From Mansonella perstans (lineage: Eukaryota > Nematoda > Chromadorea > Rhabditida > Onchocercidae): a DNA stretch of 64,000 nt. Positions 13,485 to 25,598 of the stretch are shown in pieces. Each line of letters starts with the position of its first letter. Positions within the stretch are counted from its first letter, which is position 1. The position numbers and the translations under genes are program-made. The stretch is from the NCBI GenBank assembly GCA_037074765.1, contig JBAMDO010000083.1:62001-126000 (forward strand), given 5' to 3'. The notes under the pieces were generated by a model. It saw only the letters and a list, made by a program, of their open reading frames with translations. It was not told where the DNA came from and searched no databases.

Positions 13485-15126
13485 AATCCCTATTCATTCT
13501 TTTCAAGTATTTGTTGGGAATGGTTGTGTCGAAAAATCTTGTCACTGTTTGTGTAATGAGTAAGGGAAGATTGTCAGAAAAATGGTGTTTGTACTTTTTC
13601 AATCCATATTTGTTTCTCATGAAGAAAGTAGATTATTAACTGATATTATTTCACGCTCTATTGGCTTTCTAACGTAAAGTAGTCCCTAGTAATTGTAATA
13701 TCCGGTATGAGTTCTTTCAGGTTGTGCTGTAACTATCACTTTTAATATATATATATATATATATGAAGGGAATTATTCTACTTTAACAGTAATTTTTTAT
13801 GGATGCATTTAACAGTTTATTTTACACATCTCGAATAGACCCGTACTGAATCTTCGTCCAGTGAATTTGAGTAATCCTTTGTTAGATCTAACAGGAGCGT
13901 TTTTTACGTTGAAATGTTGCTTTGATTTCGTTGTCTCGGTTGCTTTGATTTCGTTGTTCTAGAACACTCATTTCGTTGTCTCTGTAGTCTTGTATACAAG
14001 CTTTATCATCTACTAGAACAATATTGGGTCACATTTCACAGGCGTATTGGTACCGTCATCCTACACAAAAAATAATTTCTGAAGCAGCTAGAAGCTAATT
14101 TACTGAATGCTAAAAGTCTTTCTTCACGTTTTTGTTTTCTTGAAATGTAAGATATAATCTCCACTAAACTTATTGCATATCTATATTCCAAGTAAAATTT
14201 GTTTTTTTTTTTTTCCATTGTCTTAAGTCTTTGAAGCTGCACGGTGCGGTAAAATGACTAAATAAAACGTATAAAAAAAATATATATATATATAGCGAAT
14301 TTCATTGAGCTTGCTGACCATATTATATTAACTGAAAATTAGTGGTAGGAAGAAATGATGATGTCTGTGAATGAAGTAAATGTGTAGGCGGTTTACGTGT
14401 TAACTCCTGGGTGTATGCTGAATTTTTTTCTACTTGAATGGTAGGACCAGCTTAAAGCATTCCCTCAACGTAGACTCGCAGAGTCGAATAAGAACTTAAA
14501 TTGTTTTATGCACACCAAGCTAGTAGATGCAGCTATAAACATATGAGATCTAGAAAAGGGAAGGTATTTGAGATAAATTATGAATGATGCAAAGGCAAAC
14601 GCCCGTATATCAGGAAAACATTTCTCCAAAAACAATTTTTCTAGACATTTTGCTCTGAAAATGTATAGGTGAGCAATGTTACTGTTACAAAAAACACATC
14701 GTATGAAAAAATATCGGCGAATCACAACAAACATTGCTAAGTGCATGATAACAACCGTAAAACCTTGAATTTCAGGACCCAGCAAAGTAAAGCGTCTTAA
14801 TAGCTTCACTTTACTAAATGATTCAACGGCTTAGTAAGAAATGTAGGGTAAATTACACTGCGATCACGTAGAATAATACATCACAAGATGAAGCCCCAAT
14901 TCTCTTATTTACATCTCTTAATTTGCAATTATGATTTTAACATCACATGGGACTTCTCTATTTAACCGGAAAAAACAAGGCACTCGATTCAAACTAAGTA
15001 CTTGCAAAGGTCTCGATTTTGAACACGTATTTGATTTTGACCAGTGTTCCAGTTATTTCGATTCTGTTCATGGCTGAAGTTGAAAGATGAATGATACTTG
15101 CTTTGTAATAACAGAATTACTGAAGA
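13485..15126. other. Convergent intergenic region, hid-1 to eor-1
   Basis: About 1.6 kb between two genes whose 3' ends face each other. It contains two more AT dinucleotide runs (13745-13764 and 14280-14294) and a short tandem repeat at 13915. A 114-codon frame on the minus strand (14465-14809) has no recognisable domain, so I treat the region as 3' UTRs and spacer. Confidence 0.6.
13915..13985. repeat. 23-bp tandem repeat, about 2.5 copies
   Basis: Units of GTTGCTTTGATTTCGTTGT plus four bases repeat at 13916-13938 and 13939-13961. A partial unit (TTTCGTTGTCTC) follows at 13971. Confidence 0.75.
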
Positions 15127-18100
15127 TCACCATGGCCAGGATGGTGCAACTTGGTTATTTGCTGTCGAACTTCCCCCACCACTGTACGGTGGCAAACTCA
15201 TAGGACGTTGTGCATCTTGGCCAACAGCAGGTGAAGAATTATCAAAGAAATCCGAATGTATGCTCACATTGTGTGGACTACGTGGCACAGGTGTTCGTAG
15301 CGACTCAATCGGAGAATCCATTATAGCGCCTGAAGCGTACTCCACTCTTATATTTCATTCATGAATTGTTGTGAAAAAACACAAAAAATATAATAAACTA
15401 ATTAAATGGAAACCACGTTACAAAAAAACTACCTATATGAAAATTGAGACTCATCGCTGGTGAAACAGACATAGCTGCAGTTGTAGGTACTGTTGCTGAA
15501 GATGGTCGTCCAATATTTAAAGGATTTGTGGTATTAAGAGAGGAAAAGTCCATTAACGAATGTGGATGTGTCTGTTGCGTTGCTTCAACAACTTGCGATT
15601 GACGATGCTCGTTTTGAGGCCGAGCTATATCAGACATTGTGAATTCGGCGATGGTTTGCTGGGGTAATACATTGGCGCCAACAGATCTATTCAAGCTATT
15701 CGGTGAAGTATCAACTAACTCTGAGGAAGGAACTGGTCGAAACATATTCTCCATATTTGGTTGTGTCTGCTAAATCAAGAGAATTATGACATTTAGTGAT
15801 GAATTTATAGGAAAAAAGAATAGATGGTAGAAATGTTTGCAAAGCATTATTTTCAACATTACTGAAATGCATTTAACCGCTTACATGCTAGGCTACGTTA
15901 TCTGTCACGATCTTCATGATCGTAACACAGATCATATTTTGGTGCAGCAGTGAGAATAGTCTTCTAGATGTATAAATGATGCATTGAAAAGCTATATTAA
16001 AAGAGATTTATTCGAAAATTCAATAAAAGAGAGCGCAGCCTAGCCTAACCACCTGACCTTCTTGTATTCTAAGCCTGATTTATGATACCTGACTTCTCGA
16101 AGTATTTCGAAGTATCAAGTTTAAAGTATTTCAGAATGGAGTAAGAGAACTTAAAGCAGCAAAACGAGATGTACATAACATTCAAACCTTAGCCTGCGCA
16201 GCAAGTTGCGCCAACTGTTTCGCACGCCGATATCTTCGTCTATGTTGTTTACCACTGCTCGAATTGCTATGATGTTTCTGAATATGCTCTTTCAACTTAT
16301 CCCGCCTCGAAGATGAATAATCGCAGTTGTCACACCTAAATACTGTCTAAAGGAGCATAGGTTCATTTAGCTTATTCAAAGGAAACTGATTTTGAAAGTC
16401 TTAAAACTTACTTAAAAGGTTTATCTTCTAAATGTATCCTTTCATGTCGCACCAAATGTGATTTCTCGATAAACGAGCGACTACATGTCTTGCAATGGTG
16501 CGCTCTAACTGCTAGATGCGTTCTGCAAGTGGGAAAACTGAACCACAAACTCAAAATTGAATCAAAAACTATGAATAAAAAGTGGTAATCGTATAGTATT
16601 ATAAGTTTTACCGACCATTCATTCAAGAGTAAACTACATTTATCTACTCAATCCTTCATTAAAAATACTTCCACAGAGTTGCTTTGTTATCCTAAATATC
16701 TTCCAGCAGTATTTTCAAAAGATCTCAATTACAATCACTTGAAATATAACTGGTATAGACTTTTAAACATACTCCACGCTTTCAGTATTTCATTGAAAAC
16801 CTAATCCAAGCACACCTACGTTTAGTAGGCACTATTTAGCAAGCACAAGAAATATAGTAGACACTTTACCTGATTTCATTAGTTCTTAGTTCACTTAAAT
16901 CATTTACTGAAACCTAACTCACAGCTTCTCTGAAATCTAGCATCTTCGCAACTCTCCTACTATAGAAAATCTGTAGTTCATTATTAATGCTAGCATGAGA
17001 ATTTTGCAGTCGATGACTTGCAGACATAAAAAAGAATAATAAGAAGCTTAACAGAAAGTAAAAATTTATAAAACTAAAAAACATTGGTTCAACTTTCTAA
17101 AAATATTAGGTTCCACCTTAAATGTGCAGCAAGCTGGCTTTTCTTGGGTGACGAATAGGTGCACTCTTCATAGTGACAGTGAAAAACATCACCCGAATGA
17201 ATACGCCGATGAGAAATCAGATGGCTTTGATATTTTGTGGAGAAATCACAATGAAGACATTGATAAGGCCTATAAATAATGGACACTAAAAGAATTCTAA
17301 ACTTATATGTAATAACGAATCGAGCCACGAGAAAAACAGTTTTTGCGCAATGAGCTTTGAAGACAATAAAACCTATTTTCGGAATGTGCAGCGACATGCT
17401 GATCCAGCGTACTTTTCATTGCAAACGCACGGCCGCATTCAGAACAATGAAAAGGCTTATCGACGGTGTGATTGCGAATGTGGCCAATGAGATGATTTCT
17501 TGAGCGGCTTTTATATTCACATAATGTACATTTGAATGGTCGTTCATCAGCTGAAACAAAATTATTGCGTGGAACCGGAATTACAAACCTTTTCATTTAT
17601 GAAAATTCATCAAAACTCATTCAAGCTAATGTTATGGACAGATTATTTTTAGACGATTGAAAAAAGCATTTGATTCTCAGCTAAACAATGAGTGAATGCA
17701 CACAAACTTACAGTGTGTTAAGCGATGTGAAAGTAAACCCTGGATAGAATCATTGCCATACTGACATATATCGCATTGGAAAGGCGGACCCTCAAATTAT
17801 TATAAAACTCTGTATTGCATAATTTATATCAAGAAACTTAAATGCCTTACGCTGTTTATTAAGTCTGAGGTTTCCAGATATTATGTTTAAGATAAGTACC
17901 CAATGATATTATCCTTCCTCTTTGCTGGGTGACTGCTAATCGACAGGATGACTTTCCTTTCCAAAAAAAAAATTTTCAAATCAGTAACCATTAAAGCGCA
18001 TACCGGGAAATGTGTCTTCATATGTTCATAGTAATCACGATTCCAGCGGCATTCATAAACACATAAAGAACAAACATAGGCAATGTTTCGCGTATGTGCT

Positions 18101-21100
18101 CTCACAATGTGATGTTTGATGAGAACCGGAGCTGAATTTTTGTACATGCAGTAGTCGCATTTGTAGAGTTTCTCAACAGGTGCACCGTTCGTTTCGCTAT
18201 TTGCTTCATTATCGGATTGATCCTGCTGTGAACACGGATCAACTTCATCCGCTTCATCGAAAATAACCTTCAAAAACGTTTTAACGTTCAATTACAAACC
18301 GTAAAAAGATATTTACAAATCATTATTTTTTGCGTTCAAACAAACGCATACGAGGACATTTACAAATCATTATTTTCAGTGGGAAAAAATGCCTCCAAAA
18401 TTTCAATTTAATGGGTGGGACCTTACCTGTTCATTAAGATCAATCTCGCAGTCTGGATATAATTCTTCACCTACTTGCGTCTCATCTGCTTTCAAAGTTT
18501 CAGCCCGAACAAAAAGTTTATTCTTTGGTGGTCTACCTCGCCGTTTTGCCAATACTTGGTTTGCCGCAGTTATTGATTTTCGATATAATTTGTGACGACC
18601 GGCAGCAGCTGGAAAAAAGCAAACAAAAAAGGCTTCTAATTCTTACGCACCAAAATTTATAAAAATATGGAAACAAAAGCAAATGAAAAGTTGATTTCAT
18701 AAAAAATAAATCATATTTCCTTGAAATATGATAATTCCGTGTAAAATAGAACAATTTCCTACATTCTTTTGCGAGAACAAAAACAGAACAAAAAATCATT
18801 AAAATGTACTTTAAGATTAACAAACCTAACAGACGGTTTTTCCGATTTAAAATATTCATCGCATTTAAGTGAATTTTCAGCTTCAAAGCAGGACGAGAAC
18901 CATCATTTGCCTCTGTAGAATTCAGCTGAAACCAAAACACATAGCACGGCAAGTAGAATACAAGTAGAAGCAAGTAGAAAATCTTGCAATCAGAATGCGA
19001 CAAATATGACAATTTTGCAAACTCATATTTTATCATTAAAACTTAAATTATATATTACTGCGTTGTTGTTATGGAAGTGGAATTAGTATAAAAACAGTGA
19101 GATGCGTAGGTTGTCAGTTCATGCCGCAATTAAATTTGGTAGAAACGAAACTTCCGAAGGTGATGATACTTAAAACAGTTTCGCAATGAAAAAAAATTGA
19201 GTAAAAACGACCACTTCTTCCGTTGTCGAAGCACCGATTACAGGAGGTTGCCCCGTTTCTTCATTATAATTTAACTGTGCATGCACTTTGTTGGGATCTG
19301 TTTTATGAGCTTCAACACTAACTCTTCCACTCTGCGAACTCCCACTCTCCGATTTCACGCTGTAATTATTTTTTCTAAAACATCAAAATGATATCAAAGC
19401 AAACTCATTTATCATTAAAAAATTTGCACTTGTGTTTCTTCTATTTCAATCCCGTAATTTCTCGAAAAATTCTGCAAAATAAAAAGTTTGTACTTTAATG
19501 CAAATTTAACGTATTAAGTTTTTTATGGAACATATTAAGTTCCATAAGTTTATACTTCATCGTGAAGCCAATTTCGCCTTGCGGAATACCACGCGATTGT
19601 GATTGGGGCTGTGAACTGCTGCCATATGTCAGGTGTGCATCGTTATAAAAAATCGGTCTTTCACTGCCAAATTGAGCAGTGAGACTTCGATACTGTGCCT
19701 GATATTTTGCCATTGGCATTGAATGTTCGCACCTTTGAAAATAAGCAATACAGATCTGAGAAATAATAGAACTGGTACCTGTCATCGAGGATAAGAAACA
19801 ATCGTTTTGACTGTGTATTCTACATTAAAATGAGCCTACGAATCAATCAAAAAAGAATGTAAGCGATAAGGTATACAAAAGCTAAACATAAACACTTAAA
19901 TATAATTACAGAGTTACAGATGTGATCAGTAGCTGTCATGAAATGTCTTTTTCTGAACCAAAGCGCAGCATCGGAAATTTCTTTAAAAAGAATGCTAGGT
20001 GAGTGTTTTTATCGCAAGAAACAAACCGAAACTATTCAAATTTAATTAAAAAATAACACAAAAAGTTAGAACTGTACATCATTTGCATTAGTGTATATCG
20101 CGCTGCTTGAGAATTGATGAGGAAAGACGAATAGTCCAGCAAATATTCCAAAGTGGTGGATTGCACCGATGCAAACGAACAAGCAGATAACATTTCTTTG
20201 AAGAGAGAATCACGCTGCGTTGGATTATGCCCAACCCACTGGACTATTAATCTGAATTAAAAGTACATGAAAACTCAGAAAATCTAAGAAGCCTACATAC
20301 AAGAATAAATCCCTTTCTAAAAAAAATAAAATTGTCGGTAGACAATGACTTGCTTGGACAAGTCCGTTAATTCTCGAAATTTAAATGTAATTTACTTCAA
20401 ATGAACATCAGGCGAGATAGAATTGGCATATTTTGGCTCAGAGAGTAACGCATTCAACTGAGCTAACGAGAATTCGACAATATCCGTGCTTTCCAGCAAG
20501 CATCTGTTGATGTTAACATCGAAGAAATCGCACGCACTCTTCAAAAGAGCCGGCAAATTATATTTCAGGGCAAGTTCCTTCACCGATAAACAATTGGCTG
20601 AATCCATGTAACGGTCCAAATACTCCGCGCAATAATTTTTTACTCGTGTTATCTGAAATAAAAAAAAAATAAAAGGCTCTATTTAGAATTTCTTATAACC
20701 AAATATCGCTAGGTAAGATATGCATTTAGTCGACAAAGTAGCTCAACAAACTCTATTCAAAAAGCAAAAATAATGCATTATACCAGAGAGAGCTCTTTTA
20801 TTTGAAATCAAAGAATAAATTAACCAGGAAATTATTGGCGAGCTTTAGTAAATCCGTAACACTACTGCGATCAATAACAACACTACCACTATACATGTAA
20901 TTGAGCAACAGTTCAAAAACTGCAGGATTCTGACAGTTCACGGTCACCTAAAATTAATTTGCAAGGACACAGCATCGATAAATTTAAAAAACAAAGCAAA
21001 TGACATATTGAACATCAGGCTATACTTTATATCGCTGCAATAAAACACAAACCCATTTTGGGAAAAGATTATTTTCTATTTTTACTGATATTAGTATCAA

Positions 21101-21443
21101 CTGATCTGCAAATAAGAAGTCGTTCTATTCATCGCAATTTTCAAACAAACTTATGGTAACTGTTGTTTGTATCAAAAGTGTGAAGGCTCGAGTCGACACA
21201 GACCTGTTCTTTTACAACTTTTGAATTCCTTAGGATTGAATCGAAATATGGACTACATGCCGCAAGAATATTTCGATGTGCGCAAAAGTGACGGTCCTTG
21301 ACAACAATATATACATCACAGAAACGTCCTGTATCACGCTGATAACGCAAACGTTCCAATATAATATTCCCATGCTGATCCGTAAATGACATCGGATTCA
21401 AGCTTCCATTTCCGTCCTGTGCGCAAGTTGACAGCGTTGTCAT
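15127..21443 (-). CDS. eor-1: EOR-1-like BTB/BACK transcription factor with nine C2H2 fingers
   Basis: Seventeen exons in phase: 21443-21204, 20947-20825, 20652-20396, 20251-20078, 19994-19910, 19755-19556, 19359-19215, 18925-18826, 18608-18427, 18267-18004, 17790-17712, 17550-17373, 17269-17117, 16522-16412, 16335-16188, 15766-15433, 15344-15127; about 996 residues. The N-terminus is a BTB/POZ domain ([20 protein letters not shown]) followed by a BACK-like helical region. Mid-protein lies an AT-hook-like patch ([10 protein letters not shown]). Nine C2H2 fingers then run from YKCDYC to [15 protein letters not shown], followed by a basic patch and a Pro/Ser/Gln-rich tail. BTB plus nine fingers is the PLZF layout, and in C. 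elegans that is EOR-1, a nuclear factor acting with EOR-2 downstream of Ras and Wnt signalling. The start is the first ATG in frame (21443). Weakest boundaries: the acceptors of exon 5 (19994) and of the last exon (AAGAG at 15345). Confidence 0.8.
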
Positions 21444-22459
21444 TGCTCTATACAATATTTTATTATTAGTTCCGTTGCGGCGCAATATGTATCCACACTA
21501 TAATCACTAAAAAATGTAAACTTATTTATCTTAAAACTAAAATTCTGTGTTCAAAAAATCAAATATAATTTGGGAATGCGGATGTCATCATAGATCGATT
21601 CTCGGTTCAAGCTACAAGCAGATATACTGCTTCTATCAATACCAAGGAATCATAATGCAATGAAAACAAAAGATTAGCTGTGAAGTTGTAAACAGAAGTG
21701 CACAAACAACCAGACAACGTCACTAAACCACCGCTTCTGATGATTTATTTAACTGAGTTGTTTCAATTAACTATGATGGAAATTTGCATAAATTTTAAGC
21801 TTTATTAGGCAAATGTGTTTTCAATGCTTCTCTAACTCTAAATTACTTTCCATCAATCATTATACAACATATTACGGCTATCGAATCACTTTCTTTTTTT
21901 TCATTCATTTACGTCATTTCCGTCACGTCAATTTTTCATTCACGTAATGATACATATGACTATTCGAGAATTTCCCAATCCCTAAAGTCTCATCGTTTTG
22001 TCTATGTTTTTAATCATCCTGGCTTATTGGCCACTCGTCCCTTCAATTAAATGCATTACTTGTTTACCCTGATCTCTAAGTGGTCTCCAACTCACTAAGC
22101 ATCTCGCATTCTAGCATCAGCTCTGCACAAATTTTGTAGCATCCCAATGTACGCAACGAAAAGTGAAACGAAAAATGATTGGTAGTTTGGCGTTACGTTA
22201 GTGAATTGCGATTTGATAGTTTGTTTATGAATTGATATTGTGAAGAACGTAGTTTTACGTAGACTTGCGTGACGAGAAGGGCGTAAAAAGCTTTGAAGAA
22301 AATGGATTATTATAATAGTAATAACATGTTAGAATATTTGTTGCATGGTTTTAAAGACTGAATAATTGAGCAGAAATTCTATTCACATTTATTTACAGAA
22401 TTGATGTTATCATTATTGCACGAGACAAATGGAGTGTGACGGTGATTGTGAGCCTCGCT
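21444..22459. promoter_or_regulatory. Divergent intergenic/promoter region
   Basis: About 1 kb separates the start codons of the minus-strand eor-1 and the plus-strand SDR gene, so both promoters must lie here. A TTTACAG acceptor-like site ends at 22400 just upstream of the second gene, compatible with trans-splicing. I see no coding potential. Confidence 0.55.
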
Positions 22460-24251
22460 ATGAAGGTATTGATTTTTATGCTTTTGACATTAATAGTTGA
22501 TCGAGCTTTATCACTCCTGCACTACTAATTGTGAAGTATTTAGATTCAAATTAATGACTATAACAGAGATTAATTTCTCGAGAGTGAATATTTAAAAATT
22601 TTTCATTTGACTGGATGTTTTTTTTAAAACTTCAGAAATAGCAAATTATGTCAAAATTTTATCACTTTGTTACTGAAAAAAAAAAAAAAATTATAACTTT
22701 ATTGCCTTTTATTCTCGTTGACTTTCTATAATGCATGTAAATACACTTTTTCCCGTTTTTCTATTGAATTATAAGCAGTTGAGATGAGTAATATTTGATC
22801 TAGTATGCAATACCGGTGATTGAATATATTATTAAGCTTTCCAGTGGACCGTTGAAGTTTAATGGCAGTTTTGATTTCATTTCACAGGAAGCAGTGGCTT
22901 TGGTAACTGGTGGGGCGTCCGGTCTGGGTAAAGCGACAGTACAACATTTACTAAAGCATGGTTTCAAAGTTGCAATGTTGGATCTTCCATCTTCAAATGG
23001 TTCATTTCTGTCGAAATTGATAAATCGGGATTGTTTGTTCCTTCCAGCCAATGTAATATTCATGTTTAATCAGAAATTCAGCCTGAGTTTTCAAATTTTA
23101 GATACGATATCTTAATAAATTTTTATATCGTCTAATATTCCAAATATACATGCATGTGTGCACATTCATTTGGATATTTATTTTATGTATGTTTTCTTAG
23201 TAATGATATTACTCTCCAGCAGATTTTTGAGTTGCATTTATCACATATTTCAGATAGCAATTGATGAGGACGTAAGAAATGGCATATCGAAAATAAAAGA
23301 TAAATTTGGACATTTGAATGCTATAATCAATTGTGCTGGGATCTCTTTCAATTGCAAAACATTCAGCTTTAATAAAGAAAATACAAATCAAAAATCAGCA
23401 GTGAAGTCGGACTTAAAAAAAATTTTGGCGGTGAGATTTTTCTTCTGTATTATTAGTCGTGAGATTTAGCTTTTTTCCAATTTATTTGTTATTACATCTC
23501 TTGTACAAGTCCTTTACTCAGGAATATCTGTTACAATACATTTTCTAATGCTGATTGTGTTTCGTTACTTTTTAATTAAGGTTAACGTTGTTGGAACACT
23601 GAATGTTATTCGACACGCACTCGATTTAGTGGCGCAAAATGAAAAGGATGATTCTGGATGTAGAGGTGTTGTCGTCAATACGTCTTCGTTTTCGTCATTC
23701 GAACCACAGTTTGGACAAGTGAGTTTTTATATTTGTGAGATGGTGACTAAATTTCGGTTTGGGGATGGTTTTTAATTAAGATTAGTTTAATCGAACTAAA
23801 TTCAGCATATTATCGGTATGAATTTGTTGTTATTGTGCTAGTGATCTTACCATCGAATTAATAATTTAGTAACATTTTAGGGATTTGATGCGATGTCTTC
23901 TGGAGCTTTGAATAGTGCTACATTAGCTTTAGCGAAAGATCATGCTTCGGATGGTATACGATTTGTCGCAATCGCTCCAGGCATTTTCCGTACTCCTTTG
24001 GTGACTACCCATATGAATGAATTGGTAATTGAGAATTTTTACTCACTCTGTTGTTGTCATAATATAAATGAGTTGTCGAAAATCGAACATTAACTTTATA
24101 GAATGTGGAAATATATGGACAAATGGTGGAACTCCCTGCACGATTAGGCATACCAGAAGAATTTGCTGCTCTTGTGCTGCATATTATTCAGAATAGTTCC
24201 TTAAATGGCGTGGTTATACGTCTAGACGGTGCTCTTAGGATGTCACCGTAA
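22460..24251 (+). CDS. HSD17B10-like SDR paralogue lacking catalytic Tyr and Lys
   Basis: Well-supported exons are 22888-23052, 23254-23430, 23581-23718, 23881-24024 and 24102-24251, all phase 0; a two-codon first exon (22460-22465) before a GTATTG donor is my best guess for the start, giving about 259 residues. The fold signatures of classical SDRs are intact: the NAD loop TGGASGLG, the MLDLP strand end, NCAG, and NTSS with the catalytic-position Ser. Where active enzymes have YxxxK, this protein has D (23887-23889) and S (23899-23901) in [10 protein letters not shown], so oxidoreductase activity is not expected. The C-terminus [12 protein letters not shown] is typical of HSD17B10. It is a head-to-tail paralogue of the gene at 25599 with the same intron positions. 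An out-of-frame ATG at 22428 makes the exact start uncertain. Confidence 0.85.
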
Positions 24252-24500
24252 ACTGCTGTTCATTGGATAGATATATGAACATTATTATTCATTCTCAGGT
24301 TTTAGTATATGTATGTGAATGTTATTTGCATGGTGTGTGTATTAGTTTTGCTTTGTTATTAATATTAACTGTCACTACACTTTATTTGCATTTGAATTTT
24401 GTTAACTGGTAAAATTGATAATTTAAATCTCTGATTTACTTATGCAGTATTTGTTAATCAACGTTATATTACATTTGCAACACGGGCAGATTAATTGCCG

Positions 24501-24522
24501 TTTTTTTTTTTTTTTTTTTTTT
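24501..24522. repeat. T22 homopolymer
   Basis: An uninterrupted run of 22 T in the spacer after the first SDR gene. Confidence 0.95.
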
Positions 24523-25574
24523 GCAATGATTTTAAAAATTTGTCAAAAGAATTCAAAGATTTGGAAGGAATTGTAAAGATTATATCGTAATCGATTAACA
24601 GTTAGCTGTAGCAAATCTACATTTGGGCAATGGAATGGAATTTCTATCCGTTGGTTCAGTAGTTGTCTTCTGTTTACACGGGGGCGGTGTTGTCCATTTA
24701 TTTACAGTAGCGAAGCTGGGATGTAGATGGACCGCGTGTTTTATCGTAAAATATTGTTGGGCTGTCGGTTTTGACGTTTATTTGAAAATTTATGCACTTT
24801 TTTATCATCCTGGTTTGGAAGAGAGAGGAAATATTTATCTATTCTTATACAGATTATTTAACTAAACGTAAGTCTGTTGTATAACTAGATCGGATTTATG
24901 ACTTCAGTAAGTTGCTCTGCTTCGTTTCCGTTTTCTAAATTCAATTTGCTGACGAGTTCACAACAATTTATATGTTGCAGTCATGAAGCGGAAAGTATCC
25001 CAAAATGATATCTACGATTATATGCGATTATGTGTAATGCTTGTTGAGGGTTCGGTGATACGTTTCCACATTTCTCGGTTTTCGGATTCTGAGTTAGGCC
25101 ACGTGAATAAGGTGCATACAGTGGAATAAAAATACTAATATGTCTACATGAAAACTTAACTTTTTTCATGGTTAGAAATGTTTTATAACTTGGTAGTTGC
25201 AAGAAAATGATAACAAGTAGTGGACTATTTGTTCACAAGGTGGCTTTGAGGAGTTTTATATGTATCACTTCTCCAAAAACTTGATGTTGAACTTTCTGGT
25301 GATTCTCGAAGCTTTCTTTAGTATGCGTAGTTCAGGTTGAATTGTTATGTTTCAAATTTGATATATTTCGAAATAGAATACATTTCGCTTATCTCAGAGG
25401 TGGGTGGATATTTTTTCATTCCCAACTGTGTGAAACGGCCCAACTCTTAAGCGACAGTTAGGGTTGCAATTGAAATAAAAATTGAAATACGCGAAATACA
25501 TAACGTGTTATGAAAAAAAGCATGACTTGTTCATTTGCTATCCGGAAGATGAATTCTTCATTAGAAAGATGAAT

Positions 25575-25584
25575 TTTATTGCAG
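25575..25584 (+). promoter_or_regulatory. Putative trans-splice (SL) acceptor before the HSD17B10 gene
   Basis: TTTTATTGCAG-like sequence ends 14 bases upstream of the ATG at 25599, with no coding exon before it. This is the usual position of a nematode spliced-leader acceptor. It is inferred from sequence only. Confidence 0.5.
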
Positions 25585-25598
25585 GTGTGGTATATATT

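Larger units (their letters stand above)
24252..25598. other. Spacer between the two SDR paralogues
   Basis: About 1.35 kb. It includes a pure T22 tract at 24501-24522. An 80-codon frame at 24623-24865 has no recognisable domain and no supporting splice structure, so no gene is called. Confidence 0.6.

Noticed and set aside
14465..14809. 114-codon frame on the minus strand
   Set aside because: No domain, no splice context, composition like other AT-rich spacer, and it lies between convergent 3' ends.
15098..15364. 88-codon frame on the plus strand
   Set aside because: It is the antisense shadow of the last eor-1 exon, whose minus-strand frame fits the spliced gene.
22428..22465. ATG at 22428 as start of the first SDR gene
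   Set aside because: None of the donors downstream in that frame joins the next exon in phase 0; the later ATG at 22460 does.
24623..24865. 80-codon frame on the plus strand between the SDR genes
   Set aside because: Hydrophobic but without motif, acceptor or donor that would link it to a gene.
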